This document shows positions 38,428-48,483 of a stretch of 64,000 bases of DNA, in pieces. This DNA comes from Clostridium massiliamazoniense (lineage in GTDB: Bacteria; Bacillota; Clostridia; Clostridiales; Clostridiaceae): positions 1,457,501 to 1,521,500 of the forward strand of contig NZ_LN879468.1 of NCBI RefSeq assembly GCF_001403635.1, given 5' to 3'. A program made the position numbers and the translations under genes. Under the pieces are notes generated by a model, which saw nothing but the letters and a program-made list of their open reading frames with translations, did not search any database and was not told the DNA's origin. The first letter of the stretch is position 1, and each line of letters begins with the position of its first letter.

Positions 38428-40002
38428 TTATTTGTTTTTATAGTACAATTCACCAAAATTATTAAACATAATCATTGGAGCTAATTGAGCTTCTTTAATT
38501 CCTTCTATTCCTTTTCTAGTAGCTATTACTGTATCTGGATAACTTATTGTGTATATAGGTAATTGTTCTGATATTTTTTGTTGAATTTCTTTAAATATTT
38601 GGGCTCTATCTGCTTCATTTGTCATTGTTTGTGCTTTTGCAAATAATTGATCTATTTCTTTATTAGATATTTTTGAGCAGTTATCAGCTTGTCCAGTAAC
38701 AAATTCTTGTGCATAGGAATCTGGATCATTTCCCATATTATATCTATTTAATCCTAAATCAAAAGTTTGACTAGTTTTTGAAAGTAAATCTGTGTAGAAT
38801 GCATTAGTATTCATAGGCATTATTTCAACTTTAATACCTATTTTTTCTAATTCTTGTTGAATAACTTCTGCTTCTTCCTTCATACCTTGTACACCTGTTC
38901 CATAAGCAAGCTTTAATGTAATATTCTTTTCTCCTGATTCTTTTAGAAGTTCTTTTGCTTTATCTATATTTTGATCATATTTTGTTACATCAGAGGTATA
39001 ATCCTCTGCTTGTGGAGCAAAAGTTGAATAAGCAGGTTCAGCATATTTAGTACTTGTTGCTGATGCTGTTATTAAATCACTTCTATTTAATGCATATGCT
39101 ATTGCTTCTCTTACCTTAATATTTTTTAGTACAGGAACATTTAAATTAAATGTTATATGATTAACTAATCCAGAAGCAAAAGTTTGGAAATTAAAATCAT
39201 TTTTTAATTCTGAAATTTCATTAGGTGCTACTAAAGAAATATCAACTTGCCCACTCTTTAATGCAGCTATATTAGCTGTATTATCTGGTATTATTCTAAA
39301 ATCAAGATTTTCAATTTTAGCTGGAGTGCCTTCAAAATATGGATTTCTTGTTAATTTAATTAATGACCCCTTAACCTCACTAACAAACTTATAAGGACCA
39401 TCACCTACTGGGTCATTATTCGCCTTGTCTGTTTGTATATCCTGAACGCCCTTATAAATATGTTCTGGTATAGGAATTAAAGATATTAAGTCATATTTAA
39501 ATCCTAAAGTTGGAGCTGGAAGATTAAATTGTACTGTAGTACTATTTATCTCTTTACAAGTCACTGGTTTATTATCAATAATAAATGATTGAGTGTCTAA
39601 AGCATTTTGTTTTGTATTCATTATTTGGTTAAATGTAAATACCACATCACTTGCTGTAAGTGGTTTTCCGTCAGACCACTTCAAATTTGGTTTTAAAGTT
39701 AAGGTATAAGTTTTACAATCTGCTGAATGTGTTAAGCTTTTTGCTAGTCCATTATACTCTATAGTTCCATTATTACTTATATTAAATAAATTTTCATAAA
39801 GTGTATTACTCACTGCCTGAGAACTTCTTATATTAGCATACATTGGATTCATTGTTAATGGTGCTGAAGGCAATGCCACTACTAATTGATTATTCTGTTG
39901 ATTACTTCCACCTTTACTTTCAGCATGTACTGTTGCTGCACTTATACCTCCAATAATAACTACTGCTGCAATGATTATCCCTATTATTTTTCCTTTGTTC
40001 AT
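38428..40002 (-). CDS. Peptide-binding protein of the second opp operon, copy 2
   Basis: A 524-residue family 5 solute-binding protein. The N-terminus has a basic end and a hydrophobic segment, then AATVHAESK, so either signal peptidase I cleavage or an uncleaved anchor. There is no lipobox cysteine. Motifs: LYENLFNISNNGTIEYNGLA, WSDGKPLTASDVVFTFNQIM. Closely paralogous to the protein at 40072; the two probably arose by tandem duplication. The 81 bp to the OppB-like gene suggest one operon. Confidence 0.88.
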   Translation of the reverse strand: MNKGKIIGIIIAAVVIIGGISAATVHAESKGGSNQQNNQLVVALPSAPLTMNPMYANIRSSQAVSNTLYENLFNISNNGTIEYNGLAKSLTHSADCKTYTLTLKPNLKWSDGKPLTASDVVFTFNQIMNTKQNALDTQSFIIDNKPVTCKEINSTTVQFNLPAPTLGFKYDLISLIPIPEHIYKGVQDIQTDKANNDPVGDGPYKFVSEVKGSLIKLTRNPYFEGTPAKIENLDFRIIPDNTANIAALKSGQVDISLVAPNEISELKNDFNFQTFASGLVNHITFNLNVPVLKNIKVREAIAYALNRSDLITASATSTKYAEPAYSTFAPQAEDYTSDVTKYDQNIDKAKELLKESGEKNITLKLAYGTGVQGMKEEAEVIQQELEKIGIKVEIMPMNTNAFYTDLLSKTSQTFDLGLNRYNMGNDPDSYAQEFVTGQADNCSKISNKEIDQLFAKAQTMTNEADRAQIFKEIQQKISEQLPIYTISYPDTVIATRKGIEGIKEAQLAPMIMFNNFGELYYKNK

Positions 40003-40071
40003 CTTTATTCCCTCTTTTTATCCTTTATTTTTATAATTTAACAACTATGATTTTTTACCTTTATTTAAATT

Positions 40072-41643
40072 CTAATTTTTATAATACAACGCTCCTAAGT
40101 TACTAAATAATGATATTGGTGTTGGAATAGCCTCCTTAACACCACCTAATTTATTAGAAACACCTAAAATAGTTTCAGGATAATTTATTGTGTAAAGTGG
40201 TATATCTTTAGATAATTCTTGTTGTATTTCTTTATATAATTCTGCTCTTTCATTAGAATTTGTTGATTCTGAAGCTTCCTTGAACAATTTATCAATTTGG
40301 GCATTATTAAAATTAGCTGAATTATTAGCTCCTCCAGTTGTAAACATTATTGAATAACCATCTGGTGTTGTTCCCATGTTATATTCATTTATGGCCATGT
40401 CATACTTATTATTATTAGGAGTAAATATTTCTTGGAAGAAAGCATTAAGTGCTACTGGTTGCAATTCAACCTTTATTCCTATTTTTCCAAGTTCTTGTTG
40501 TATTAATACAGCTTGATTTTTTGCCCATTCAAATCCTGAAGCATAAATAAGTTTTAATGTAACGTTACTTTCTCCAGATTCCTTCATAAGCTCCTTAGCC
40601 TTGTCTAAATTATAATCATATTTAGTTACATCATTTGTATAATATTGAGTTTCTGGTGAAAAAACTGAATAAGCAGGTTTTACATATTTACTATTTCCAT
40701 ATTCCGCTTCTGTTAATGCTGTTCTATTTAATGCATAGGAAATAGCTTCTCTTACCTTTAAATTATCTAAATCTTTATTTTTAAAGTTAAATATTATACT
40801 ATTAACTAATCCTGATCCAAAATTAGTTATATTATAATTAGCTTTTATTTTTGGATTTTGTAAAAGTTTTTCTGATAAAAGTCCTGCAGACAATTGATTT
40901 GACTCTAATGCTGCTATGCCTGATTCATTATTTGCTATAACCCTAAAAACAACTTTGTCAGTCTTTGCTTTTTCTCCGTAGAAATATGGATTTCTTACTA
41001 ATGTTACAGTTGTTCCTGCCTCTTCACTTTCAAATTTATATGGTCCATCTCCTACTGGATTCTTATTAGCTGAAGAGTCTTTGATATCTGTACTATTTTT
41101 ATAAATGTGCTCTGGTATTGGATATAATTGTGATAGATTTGCTTCAAATCCTAAAGATGCCTGTGGTAAATTAAACTCTATAGTATCATCATTAACAGCC
41201 TTACATGTAACTGGCTTATCATCAATCATAAAGGTTTGCATTATTAATGCATTATTTTTAGGATTCATTATAGTATTAAAAGTAAATACTACATCTTTAG
41301 CTGTTAAAGGTTGACCATCAGACCATTTTAGATTTTGTTTTAATTTAACTGTATATGTTTTGTAATCATTTGATGGGGTTATACTTTCAGCAACACCATT
41401 GTATGTTATAGAACCATTTTGATTAAAGGTATATAAAGGTTCATAAAGTGCATCTGTTACCATAAGTGAACTATTTGAATTAGCATAAATTGGATTCATA
41501 GTTGGTGGTGTTGAGGGAATTGAAAATACTAATGTATTACTTTGACTTTTAGTTCCTGTACTTGCATAAGCCTCATATCCTCCCCAGCCTATTAAACATG
41601 CAGCTACTGCGCATAATATCCCTACAATATATTTTTTTTTCAT
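40072..41643 (-). CDS. Peptide-binding protein of the second opp operon, copy 1
   Basis: A 523-residue family 5 binding protein, first gene of the operon. Hydrophobic signal region IVGILCAVAACLIGWGG, then YEAYAST; cysteines occur inside the hydrophobic segment but not in a good lipobox. It matches copy 2 along its length (LYEPLYTFNQNGSITYNGVA, WSDGQPLTAKDVVFTFNTIM). The start is the ATG at 41643 after CGGAGGA. Two different binding proteins may widen the peptide range. Confidence 0.88.
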   Translation of the reverse strand: MKKKYIVGILCAVAACLIGWGGYEAYASTGTKSQSNTLVFSIPSTPPTMNPIYANSNSSLMVTDALYEPLYTFNQNGSITYNGVAESITPSNDYKTYTVKLKQNLKWSDGQPLTAKDVVFTFNTIMNPKNNALIMQTFMIDDKPVTCKAVNDDTIEFNLPQASLGFEANLSQLYPIPEHIYKNSTDIKDSSANKNPVGDGPYKFESEEAGTTVTLVRNPYFYGEKAKTDKVVFRVIANNESGIAALESNQLSAGLLSEKLLQNPKIKANYNITNFGSGLVNSIIFNFKNKDLDNLKVREAISYALNRTALTEAEYGNSKYVKPAYSVFSPETQYYTNDVTKYDYNLDKAKELMKESGESNVTLKLIYASGFEWAKNQAVLIQQELGKIGIKVELQPVALNAFFQEIFTPNNNKYDMAINEYNMGTTPDGYSIMFTTGGANNSANFNNAQIDKLFKEASESTNSNERAELYKEIQQELSKDIPLYTINYPETILGVSNKLGGVKEAIPTPISLFSNLGALYYKN

Positions 41644-41831
41644 TTTTATCCTCCGATTCAATTATCCTTTGTTTCTTAATTCTCTTCTCTAAATTTAAAA
41701 TAAACTTTCTCTCCATATTTAAATCACTACCTTCCTTTTTTAACTAATAATATTTTACTTATACCCATACTATCTGTCATTATTATCTTTTTATATATCA
41801 TTCAAAAAAATTAAAAATATTTATCAACAAT

Positions 41832-41880
41832 GAATAAAAAGAAGTAATTATAATCAACCTTATAATTACTTCTTTTATTC
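41832..41880 (-). terminator. Terminator of the multi-AAA gene
   Basis: Long stem AAGAAGTAATTATAA / TTATAATTACTTC with A/T-rich flanks, about 45 bp after the stop at 41926. Confidence 0.8.
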
Positions 41881-41925
41881 ATTAATTAATATTCTATTTT
41901 TACAATATGAGACTACTTTTTTCTA

Positions 41926-44900
41926 CTAGAAAGTAAGCTTATTTAAAAATTCCTTCTTAGCTTCTTTTATATCTTCAGCAGTTATTAAATTCATATTCTC
42001 ATACTTAATTGCATTATCATAAACTCTTATTGTTTGTGTTTTTATTATTTGGTCTAAGTAATTCTTTATCATTAAACCATTTTTTAAACTTAGATATTTA
42101 TTTTCTGAAAGCTCTCTTATAGTTTCTTTTAATAACTCTTCAGCTCCCATATCAAATTTAACATTTTTAGCTTTTAATAATATTGTAGCCATATCTGTTA
42201 ATTCTTCTATTGTATAGTCCTCAAAATCTACCCATTCTGTGAATCTATAATTTACAGATGGATTATTTAATATTACGGGTCTTAATTCTTCTAGTTCATC
42301 TGATAATATTATTACTGATTTATTATAGTTTTTATCTATAAATTTAATTAATACAGATAATATTTCTTTACTATTTTCTGCATTAAACAACTTGTGAGCT
42401 TTATCTATGAATAATATTTTACCTACAGATTTGTTTAAAATATCATGGAAGCTACGACCTCTTTCAAGTTCTGCATCTATTTCATCTTTATCTATCTCTA
42501 TGAAATCTTTTGACTTTAATATCCCTAAACTAAAGTACATTTGTGAAAGTATTTCTAAAGCTTTTCTCTTTCCAGTTCCTATTGTCCCTGTAAATACTAA
42601 GTTCATAGGTCTGTTTCCATCTAACTCTAAACCATACTTCTTTCTTTTTTCTCTTGTTTTTATTTGCTTATATTGATTTCTTAAGAAGGTTTTTACTCCT
42701 TCTCTTCCAACATAATTTTTAAGAAGTTCTTCTAAATCAAAGTTATTATCATAATCTGACATATTAACATTTTCTATATCTTTAGAAATGATTAAATTCA
42801 TTTCATAAACGCTAATATCATTCTCTGCAATTCTTATACTTTGACTTCTAATTAGATTTTCTACATAGTTTCTTACCATTCTACCATTTCCTGATTGTGA
42901 ATCAGAATTTTCATATATCTGAATGAAACTCTTCTCTAAAGCAATATATGCATTATCAGATAAGACGAATCCTTTTCCTTCAATTAGTTTTAAAGCCATT
43001 TCAAAAAGTTCTTTTGGCTTATAGTCTTCAAATATAGTCCATAATGGGAATCTTGATCTTAACCCAATATTAACATCAAAGAATTGCTCCATATCCTTTT
43101 CATAACCTGCTAGAATAACTATAACTTCTCCTCTATAGTCTTCTATTAATTTAAGTAGCGTTTCTATTGCTTCCTTACCTAAATCATCTGTAGCTAGTGT
43201 GTAAGCTTCATCTATGAATAATACTCCACCTAAAGCTTCTTTGAATTTCATTTCTGTCTTTTTAGATGTTTCCCCTGGAACTTCTGAAACAAAACTACTT
43301 CTATCTGTTTCAACAAGTTGACCAGTTTTTAACATCCCCATACTACTAAACATTTCTGCAACTAATCTTGCAATACTTGTTTTTCCTGTTCCAGGATTTC
43401 CTGCAAATACCATGTTTAAGTTTTGTTCTATATTTAAAACTATTCCTGCTGCTCTTCTCTTTTCTTGTGCCACAACTAGTTTATATTGACTTCTTATTAA
43501 TTTTTTAACTTCAGATAAACCTATAATCTTTGAAAGTTCCTCTTCTAGATTAAACTTTGCATTAGTCTTAAAGTTAAAGTTATCTTTTTCTAATAAATCT
43601 ATACTCTTACTGCTATCTGTTAAATACTTCTTAGAAGCATCCATTATAGCATTTTCAATAACATTTCTTACAAATCTAGCATTACCTAAATCATTTTTAC
43701 CTCTAATTTGGTTTCTTGAGAATAAGTCTATTAAGTTATCTTTAACATCATCAGCAATTTTATATCCCTTTGATTTAGCTATATTAAGAGCTATTTCATA
43801 CATTTCTTCTGGTGTATAATCTTCAAAATTAATTATATTTGGGAATCTTGATTTTAAACCTGAATTCATTGAAAGGAAGTTTTCCATATCCTTAGCATAT
43901 CCTGCAAGTATAACTATTAAATCATCTCTATTATCTTCAATACCTTTTAATAAAGCATCAACTATTTCTCTACCTACTTTATCTTCTTTACTTTCGCATA
44001 ATGAATATGCTTCATCTATAAATAATACTCCACCTATAGCTGATTCTATAATTTCATTAGTTCTTCTAGCTGTATCTGCTGGATTTTCTGAAACAAAGTC
44101 TGCTTTACTTACTTCTCTAAAAGTTCCTTTTGATAATAATCCTAAAGCATTAAAATATTCATAGGTAACTCTAGCGGCATTAGTTTTTCCTGTTCCTGCA
44201 TTACCTGCAAAAATCATATTTTTTGATAATGTAGATGTTTTAAGACCTAAAATTTCTCTTATTTTTTGAACTTTAAAGTTATTTTCTATATTATTTATGA
44301 AATCTTTTAAATCTACCATTCCGATAATAGAATTTAATTTATATTTAACTTCATCTAAAGTTGGTGTTAAATATTCACTTAATTTAAATGTTCCATTTAC
44401 AGTGTGACAATAAATTTCTTCATTATCTATGTAAATTACTATAGTTGTTTCGCTTGTTATTTTTTCTTTGTTAATTAAATTTCTTAAAGGTCTATCTATT
44501 TTATAATTAACAAATTCAGTTATACCAAATTCTTTATCTTCCTTATAACTTTCTTGTAAGAAATTACTTAATTCAATATCCTTATCTATTGTTTTTCTTT
44601 TATCTAAGCTTATTTTTATATCAACATTAAATATTTCATCTATATTATTAAAAGATTTTTCAAGATTTCTTCTTATAACTTCTGCTCTTTCTTCTTTATT
44701 TAAAGGCTTTGTATAAAGTACTTTATCTATCTGATCTATAAAACTCTTTGAAAACATTGTATCTAAATTTAAGTCATCCTTATAAGATAAAAAAACAAAG
44801 AATTTACTATGACATATAAAGTTTCTTATTCTTTCCCCTTCTTCATCTTGTCCTTTTGCTTCTATTAAGAAATCATTTTTTATAATATAATCTTCTTCTA

Positions 44901-45315
44901 AAGTTAAGCATGAATTAGGATATACGTTAGAAATTATTTTTAGCATCTTTTCACTAGCTGAATCAAAATTTCTAAAAACTACAACTTCACTATTTGAATT
45001 TAAAGCTTTATATAAATCAGTTAAAAATGCATTATATCCTAAATTAAAGTTATAATTTCTTAAATTTATTTCACTTATTTCTGAACTTCCTATTAAATTA
45101 AAACTTTCAAGTTCTTCAAAAAGTAATTGAATAGACATTCTCTTTCCAGTATCTTTTTCTCCTAAAATAAAAATAGTTCCTTTATAGTTTTCCTCTAATT
45201 TTCCACTAAAATAATTACATAAATCATCTACTAAATCATATTGTCCTACAAGCGCTTTATTTAAATTATTTTTTATTTCTATAAAGTCTCTTTCTAAAAG
45301 TTCTTTAGTTTTCAT
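41926..45315 (-). CDS. Large multi-AAA+ ATPase, CbbX/SpoVK-like
   Basis: A cytoplasmic protein of 1129 residues with several AAA+ modules. Two intact CbbX/SpoVK-type modules have Walker A GNAGTGKT (371-378) and GNPGTGKT (639-646), and Walker B LFIDEAY (431-437, 699-705), each followed by an AGY..DM.......L.SRFP segment. A third keeps Walker A GTIGTGKR (910-917) but reads LFIDKAH (968-974), losing the catalytic Glu. A degenerate N-terminal module has only GEKDTGKR (52-59). Spacing of about 270 residues suggests repeated duplication. The start has AAGGAGAGAG. It is a single-gene unit. Function unknown; remodelling of another protein or complex is the family expectation. Confidence 0.85.
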   Translation of the reverse strand: MKTKELLERDFIEIKNNLNKALVGQYDLVDDLCNYFSGKLEENYKGTIFILGEKDTGKRMSIQLLFEELESFNLIGSSEISEINLRNYNFNLGYNAFLTDLYKALNSNSEVVVFRNFDSASEKMLKIISNVYPNSCLTLEEDYIIKNDFLIEAKGQDEEGERIRNFICHSKFFVFLSYKDDLNLDTMFSKSFIDQIDKVLYTKPLNKEERAEVIRRNLEKSFNNIDEIFNVDIKISLDKRKTIDKDIELSNFLQESYKEDKEFGITEFVNYKIDRPLRNLINKEKITSETTIVIYIDNEEIYCHTVNGTFKLSEYLTPTLDEVKYKLNSIIGMVDLKDFINNIENNFKVQKIREILGLKTSTLSKNMIFAGNAGTGKTNAARVTYEYFNALGLLSKGTFREVSKADFVSENPADTARRTNEIIESAIGGVLFIDEAYSLCESKEDKVGREIVDALLKGIEDNRDDLIVILAGYAKDMENFLSMNSGLKSRFPNIINFEDYTPEEMYEIALNIAKSKGYKIADDVKDNLIDLFSRNQIRGKNDLGNARFVRNVIENAIMDASKKYLTDSSKSIDLLEKDNFNFKTNAKFNLEEELSKIIGLSEVKKLIRSQYKLVVAQEKRRAAGIVLNIEQNLNMVFAGNPGTGKTSIARLVAEMFSSMGMLKTGQLVETDRSSFVSEVPGETSKKTEMKFKEALGGVLFIDEAYTLATDDLGKEAIETLLKLIEDYRGEVIVILAGYEKDMEQFFDVNIGLRSRFPLWTIFEDYKPKELFEMALKLIEGKGFVLSDNAYIALEKSFIQIYENSDSQSGNGRMVRNYVENLIRSQSIRIAENDISVYEMNLIISKDIENVNMSDYDNNFDLEELLKNYVGREGVKTFLRNQYKQIKTREKRKKYGLELDGNRPMNLVFTGTIGTGKRKALEILSQMYFSLGILKSKDFIEIDKDEIDAELERGRSFHDILNKSVGKILFIDKAHKLFNAENSKEILSVLIKFIDKNYNKSVIILSDELEELRPVILNNPSVNYRFTEWVDFEDYTIEELTDMATILLKAKNVKFDMGAEELLKETIRELSENKYLSLKNGLMIKNYLDQIIKTQTIRVYDNAIKYENMNLITAEDIKEAKKEFLNKLTF

Positions 45316-45773
45316 TACTCTCTCCTTCTATCTTTTGTTAAATATTATGTACCCATATGTTCTTACTCTATTATTCTAACATTTAAAAAAATAAAGTTAT
45401 ATTTTAATAATTATAGTTTTCTTATTAATATGTTTATTTTATTTTATTAATTATAAAAAAAAAATTATATTAAACTTATTCATTATAGTTATTTATAATT
45501 TATGGTACTTATTTAATATAATTTACATCTTAACTACAGTATTTTATGTAATAGTTAACATCTACCTAGCTATTTTCTTCTAAAATTTAAGCAAAACTTT
45601 AACTCAATATAAGGTAAGCCTCAGTTTATGTACTTTTTCTTTGCTTTTAATTAATCATAATTATTATTAGTAAAATTGTCAACTTTCTCCCTATGTTTTT
45701 ACAAAAAAATGACCAAGTATTGCTATATAACAATATTCAGTCACTTAACTCTTTGTTCATTTATAAACTAAAC
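45316..45773. other. 458-bp intergenic region, little visible
   Basis: Very AT-rich upstream region of the AAA gene. Apart from the terminator at 45703-45744, no structured RNA, repeat with clear ends or ORF was seen. Confidence 0.5.
45703..45744 (-). terminator. Terminator of the AhpF-like gene
   Basis: On the minus strand TGACTGAATATTG and CAATACTTGGTCA form a stem, followed by a T-run, 30 bp after the stop at 45774. Confidence 0.85.
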
Positions 45774-47438
45774 TTATTTAATGTATTCTATAATTTCCTC
45801 TATTTTTTTAGCTCCAAAATAAACTTTTTCATCATTTATTATTATAGCTGGAACACTCATTATTTTAAATTTATCCTTTACTTCCTTAAAATTAGCTACA
45901 TCTATCATTTCTGCTTCTATATTTTTATTCTCTATTGCTAATCTTTGTGCTGATACCACTACATCAGGACATAAATGACATGATAATGATACACATATCT
46001 TTATATTTGTCTTCTTATCTATAGATTTTATACTTTTTATTATATCCTCTGAAACTTGTTGACCAGGTCCTCCAACATTATATATTGCTAATATAAATGA
46101 ATTTAATTCATGACCTCCTGGTACTCCATGGAACTTAATTCCTGTATATTCTTTATTTTTATCTAACAACGCTACTACAGGATATTTATCAGCATTAATC
46201 TCATTTTCTAATTTTGTATTTTCACCTTTTAAGTATATTACATTATTAATCTTATTTCCTAAATCTGATATATCCAATATTAAATCTCTTAATTCTAATG
46301 ATTTTTCATTACTTTCATCTACTATAGAAACAAGAGTTACTTCATTTTCTATCTTTTCTAAAATTCCTTTTAATTGACCTCTTAATTTATCATTTAATAA
46401 AGAACTTTTTCTAGATACATTACCTAATTCGCTATTTTCAATTTTATTCTCTTCTTTCTTAACTTTTTTAACTTCATAATTATCTTTTATTCCTAGCTTT
46501 TCTTTTAAAGTAATTATATATTTTTCAGCACTAGTTGCAGCAATTGCTCCATCAGCTACAGCTGTAACTATTTGTCTTAATTGTTTTGGTCTAATATCTC
46601 CAACAGCATAAACTCCATTTATCTCTGTTTCCATATTTTCATTTGTAACTATATATCCATAATTATCTAGTTTTAACTTATCTCTAACTAAACTACTTTG
46701 TGGTTCATAACCAACAAATACAAAAACACCAAAAGCTCTATCTTCTTTTTTTGCATTGTATTCAAAGATATCTTTAGTTTTATTATTTATAAATTTAGCA
46801 TGATTTATCATATCTTGACCATTAACTTCTAAAATTTCGGTATTAAATTTAACCTCTATTTTTGGATGTGCTAATACTTTATCTGCAATTGATTTTGCAC
46901 AAGTAAATTCTGGCTCTCTAGCTATAACAGTTACCTTTGTTGCAAATTTAGTAAGGAATATAGCCTCTTCTGCTGCTGCAAAGCCAGCTCCTATAACAAA
47001 AACTTCTAATCCTTCAAAGAATTGTCCATCACAAGTTGAACAATAAGCTACTCCTCTTCCTGTAAATTCCTTTTCCCCTTTGAATCCTAACTTTCTTGGT
47101 GATGCTCCAGTAGCTATTACAACTGCTCTTCCTTTTAATTCTCCTTTTGAGGTTTTAATAACCTTTACTTCTCCATCTAAGTCTACACTATCTACCCTTG
47201 CAGAAATAAAACTTACTCCAAAATCATCAGCTTGTTTTCTCATTTCTTCCATAAGCTTTGGTCCATTAGAATCTCTAGCTCCTGGATAATTAGATATATC
47301 AAATGTTTTATTAACTTGTCCACCTAATTCTTCTTTTTCTATAATTAAAGTATTTAATTTTGCTCTTCCCGCATATATTCCTGTTGATAATCCTGCTGGA
47401 CCTCCACCTATTACTAATAAATCATATATTTCTTTCAT
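45774..47438 (-). CDS. AhpF homolog: thioredoxin reductase domain followed by tandem thioredoxin folds
   Basis: A flavoprotein of 554 residues. Residues 1-305 are a thioredoxin reductase: FAD site VIGGGPAGLSTG, redox CSTC (133-136), NAD(P)H site VIGAGFAAAEEA and AVGDIR. After a charged linker, residues 341-554 resemble the double thioredoxin fold of the AhpF N-terminus, with CHLC (487-490) and cis-Pro MSVPAIII. Normal AhpF has these parts in the opposite order. This is the known AhpF-homolog family found beside ahpC. It should pass electrons from NAD(P)H to AhpC. The start is the ATG at 47438 after GGAGGAG. Confidence 0.88.
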   Translation of the reverse strand: MKEIYDLLVIGGGPAGLSTGIYAGRAKLNTLIIEKEELGGQVNKTFDISNYPGARDSNGPKLMEEMRKQADDFGVSFISARVDSVDLDGEVKVIKTSKGELKGRAVVIATGASPRKLGFKGEKEFTGRGVAYCSTCDGQFFEGLEVFVIGAGFAAAEEAIFLTKFATKVTVIAREPEFTCAKSIADKVLAHPKIEVKFNTEILEVNGQDMINHAKFINNKTKDIFEYNAKKEDRAFGVFVFVGYEPQSSLVRDKLKLDNYGYIVTNENMETEINGVYAVGDIRPKQLRQIVTAVADGAIAATSAEKYIITLKEKLGIKDNYEVKKVKKEENKIENSELGNVSRKSSLLNDKLRGQLKGILEKIENEVTLVSIVDESNEKSLELRDLILDISDLGNKINNVIYLKGENTKLENEINADKYPVVALLDKNKEYTGIKFHGVPGGHELNSFILAIYNVGGPGQQVSEDIIKSIKSIDKKTNIKICVSLSCHLCPDVVVSAQRLAIENKNIEAEMIDVANFKEVKDKFKIMSVPAIIINDEKVYFGAKKIEEIIEYIK

Positions 47439-47774
47439 ACCTTCTCCTCCTACATTACTTTTCATAGTTAACCATCTTCTTTACTAAGAAAATAATCAAA
47501 GCATTATTAAACCATCATTACTTAATTGTGATAATTTAAAAATATTTTGAAATAAAAGGGATGCAAAGACATCCCTTTTCAAATTCAAGTTGGTTTTCTA
47601 AATTATTTTATTTATGACTTTAATTCTTTTTTAATTTGATAATACTCTTGAGAAGTTCTATAATGAATTAAGTTATTTTAACTCAATTTTATTATTTTTT
47701 TATTTTTATAAGTTAATGAAATTTTATTTTACTAAACACTTTATTTAAATCCCCTAAAGTAATCATTTATAATA
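47439..47774. other. 336-bp gap between ahpC and the AhpF homolog
   Basis: A hairpin at 47554-47579 probably limits readthrough from ahpC, so the two genes may have separate promoters. No ORF seen. Confidence 0.5.
47554..47579. terminator. Hairpin AAAAGGGATG / CATCCCTTTT between ahpC and the AhpF homolog
   Basis: A perfect 10-bp stem with a CAAAGA loop and flanking A/T sequence; about 195 bp after ahpC and 115 bp before the reductase start. Confidence 0.75.
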
Positions 47775-48338
47775 TTAAAGTTTTCCAACTAAATCTAAAC
47801 TTGGAGTAAGTGTTTCTTCACCTGGTTTCCATTTCGCTGGACAAACTTGATCCCCATGTTCTGCAACAAACTGAGTTGCTTGAACTTTTCTTAATAATTC
47901 TTCTGCATTTCTTCCTATTCCATTATCATGAATTTCATAAGCTTTAATTTCACCCTCTGGATTAATTACGAATGAACCTCTTAAAGCTACTCCTTCTTCT
48001 TCAATCATAACTTCAAAATCTCTAGCTAATTTTCCTGTTGGATCAGCTAACATTGGATATTTTATTTTTCCTATTGTATCTGATGAATCAGCCCATGCTT
48101 TGTGTACAAAATGAGTATCTGTTGAAATTGAGTATACTTCACAACCTACTTCTTTAAATTTTTCATAGTTATCAGCTAATTCCCCTAATTCTGTTGGACA
48201 TACAAAAGTGAAGTCTGCTGGGTAAAATACAAATACTGACCAATGACCTTTTAATGATTCCTTTGTAACCTCTTTAAATTCTCCATTTTGATAAGCATTT
48301 ACTTTAAATTCTGAAACTTTTTTGTTTATTAATGACAT
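47775..48338 (-). CDS. ahpC: Peroxiredoxin AhpC
   Basis: A typical 2-Cys peroxiredoxin of 187 residues that reduces hydrogen peroxide and alkyl hydroperoxides. Peroxidatic Cys47 is in FYPADFTFVCPTE and resolving Cys166 in HGDQVCPAKW, both at usual spacing. GGAGGT precedes the ATG. Its likely reductant is the AhpF homolog downstream. A consensus promoter overlapped by a perfect palindrome lies upstream. Confidence 0.96.
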   Translation of the reverse strand: MSLINKKVSEFKVNAYQNGEFKEVTKESLKGHWSVFVFYPADFTFVCPTELGELADNYEKFKEVGCEVYSISTDTHFVHKAWADSSDTIGKIKYPMLADPTGKLARDFEVMIEEEGVALRGSFVINPEGEIKAYEIHDNGIGRNAEELLRKVQATQFVAEHGDQVCPAKWKPGEETLTPSLDLVGKL

Positions 48339-48411
48339 AATATTACCTCCAACCTTTTATTTTTAAATGAAATTTATTTTCAAATGATTTTGTATTTCAT
48401 CTGTTATAATT

Positions 48412-48441
48412 AATAATAATTATTATTTAATAACTTGTCAA
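48412..48441 (-). promoter_or_regulatory. ahpC promoter with palindrome over the -10 region
   Basis: On the minus strand TTGACA (48436-48441) and TATTAT (48413-48418) are 17 bp apart, 75 bp before ahpC. A perfect 16-bp palindrome AATAATAATTATTATT (48412-48427) covers the -10. Its AT-rich form recalls Fur/PerR boxes, and PerR commonly controls ahpC in Firmicutes; the regulator is inferred. Confidence 0.65.
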
Positions 48442-48483
48442 TAATTATTTTTAATAAATAATTATTATCAATTATAATTTTAA

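Noticed and set aside
41560-41716. Possible small upstream ORF (MERKFILNLEKRIKKQRI) before the binding protein at 41643
   Set aside because: The ribosome site is 13 bases away and weak, and most of the frame overlaps the real gene start.
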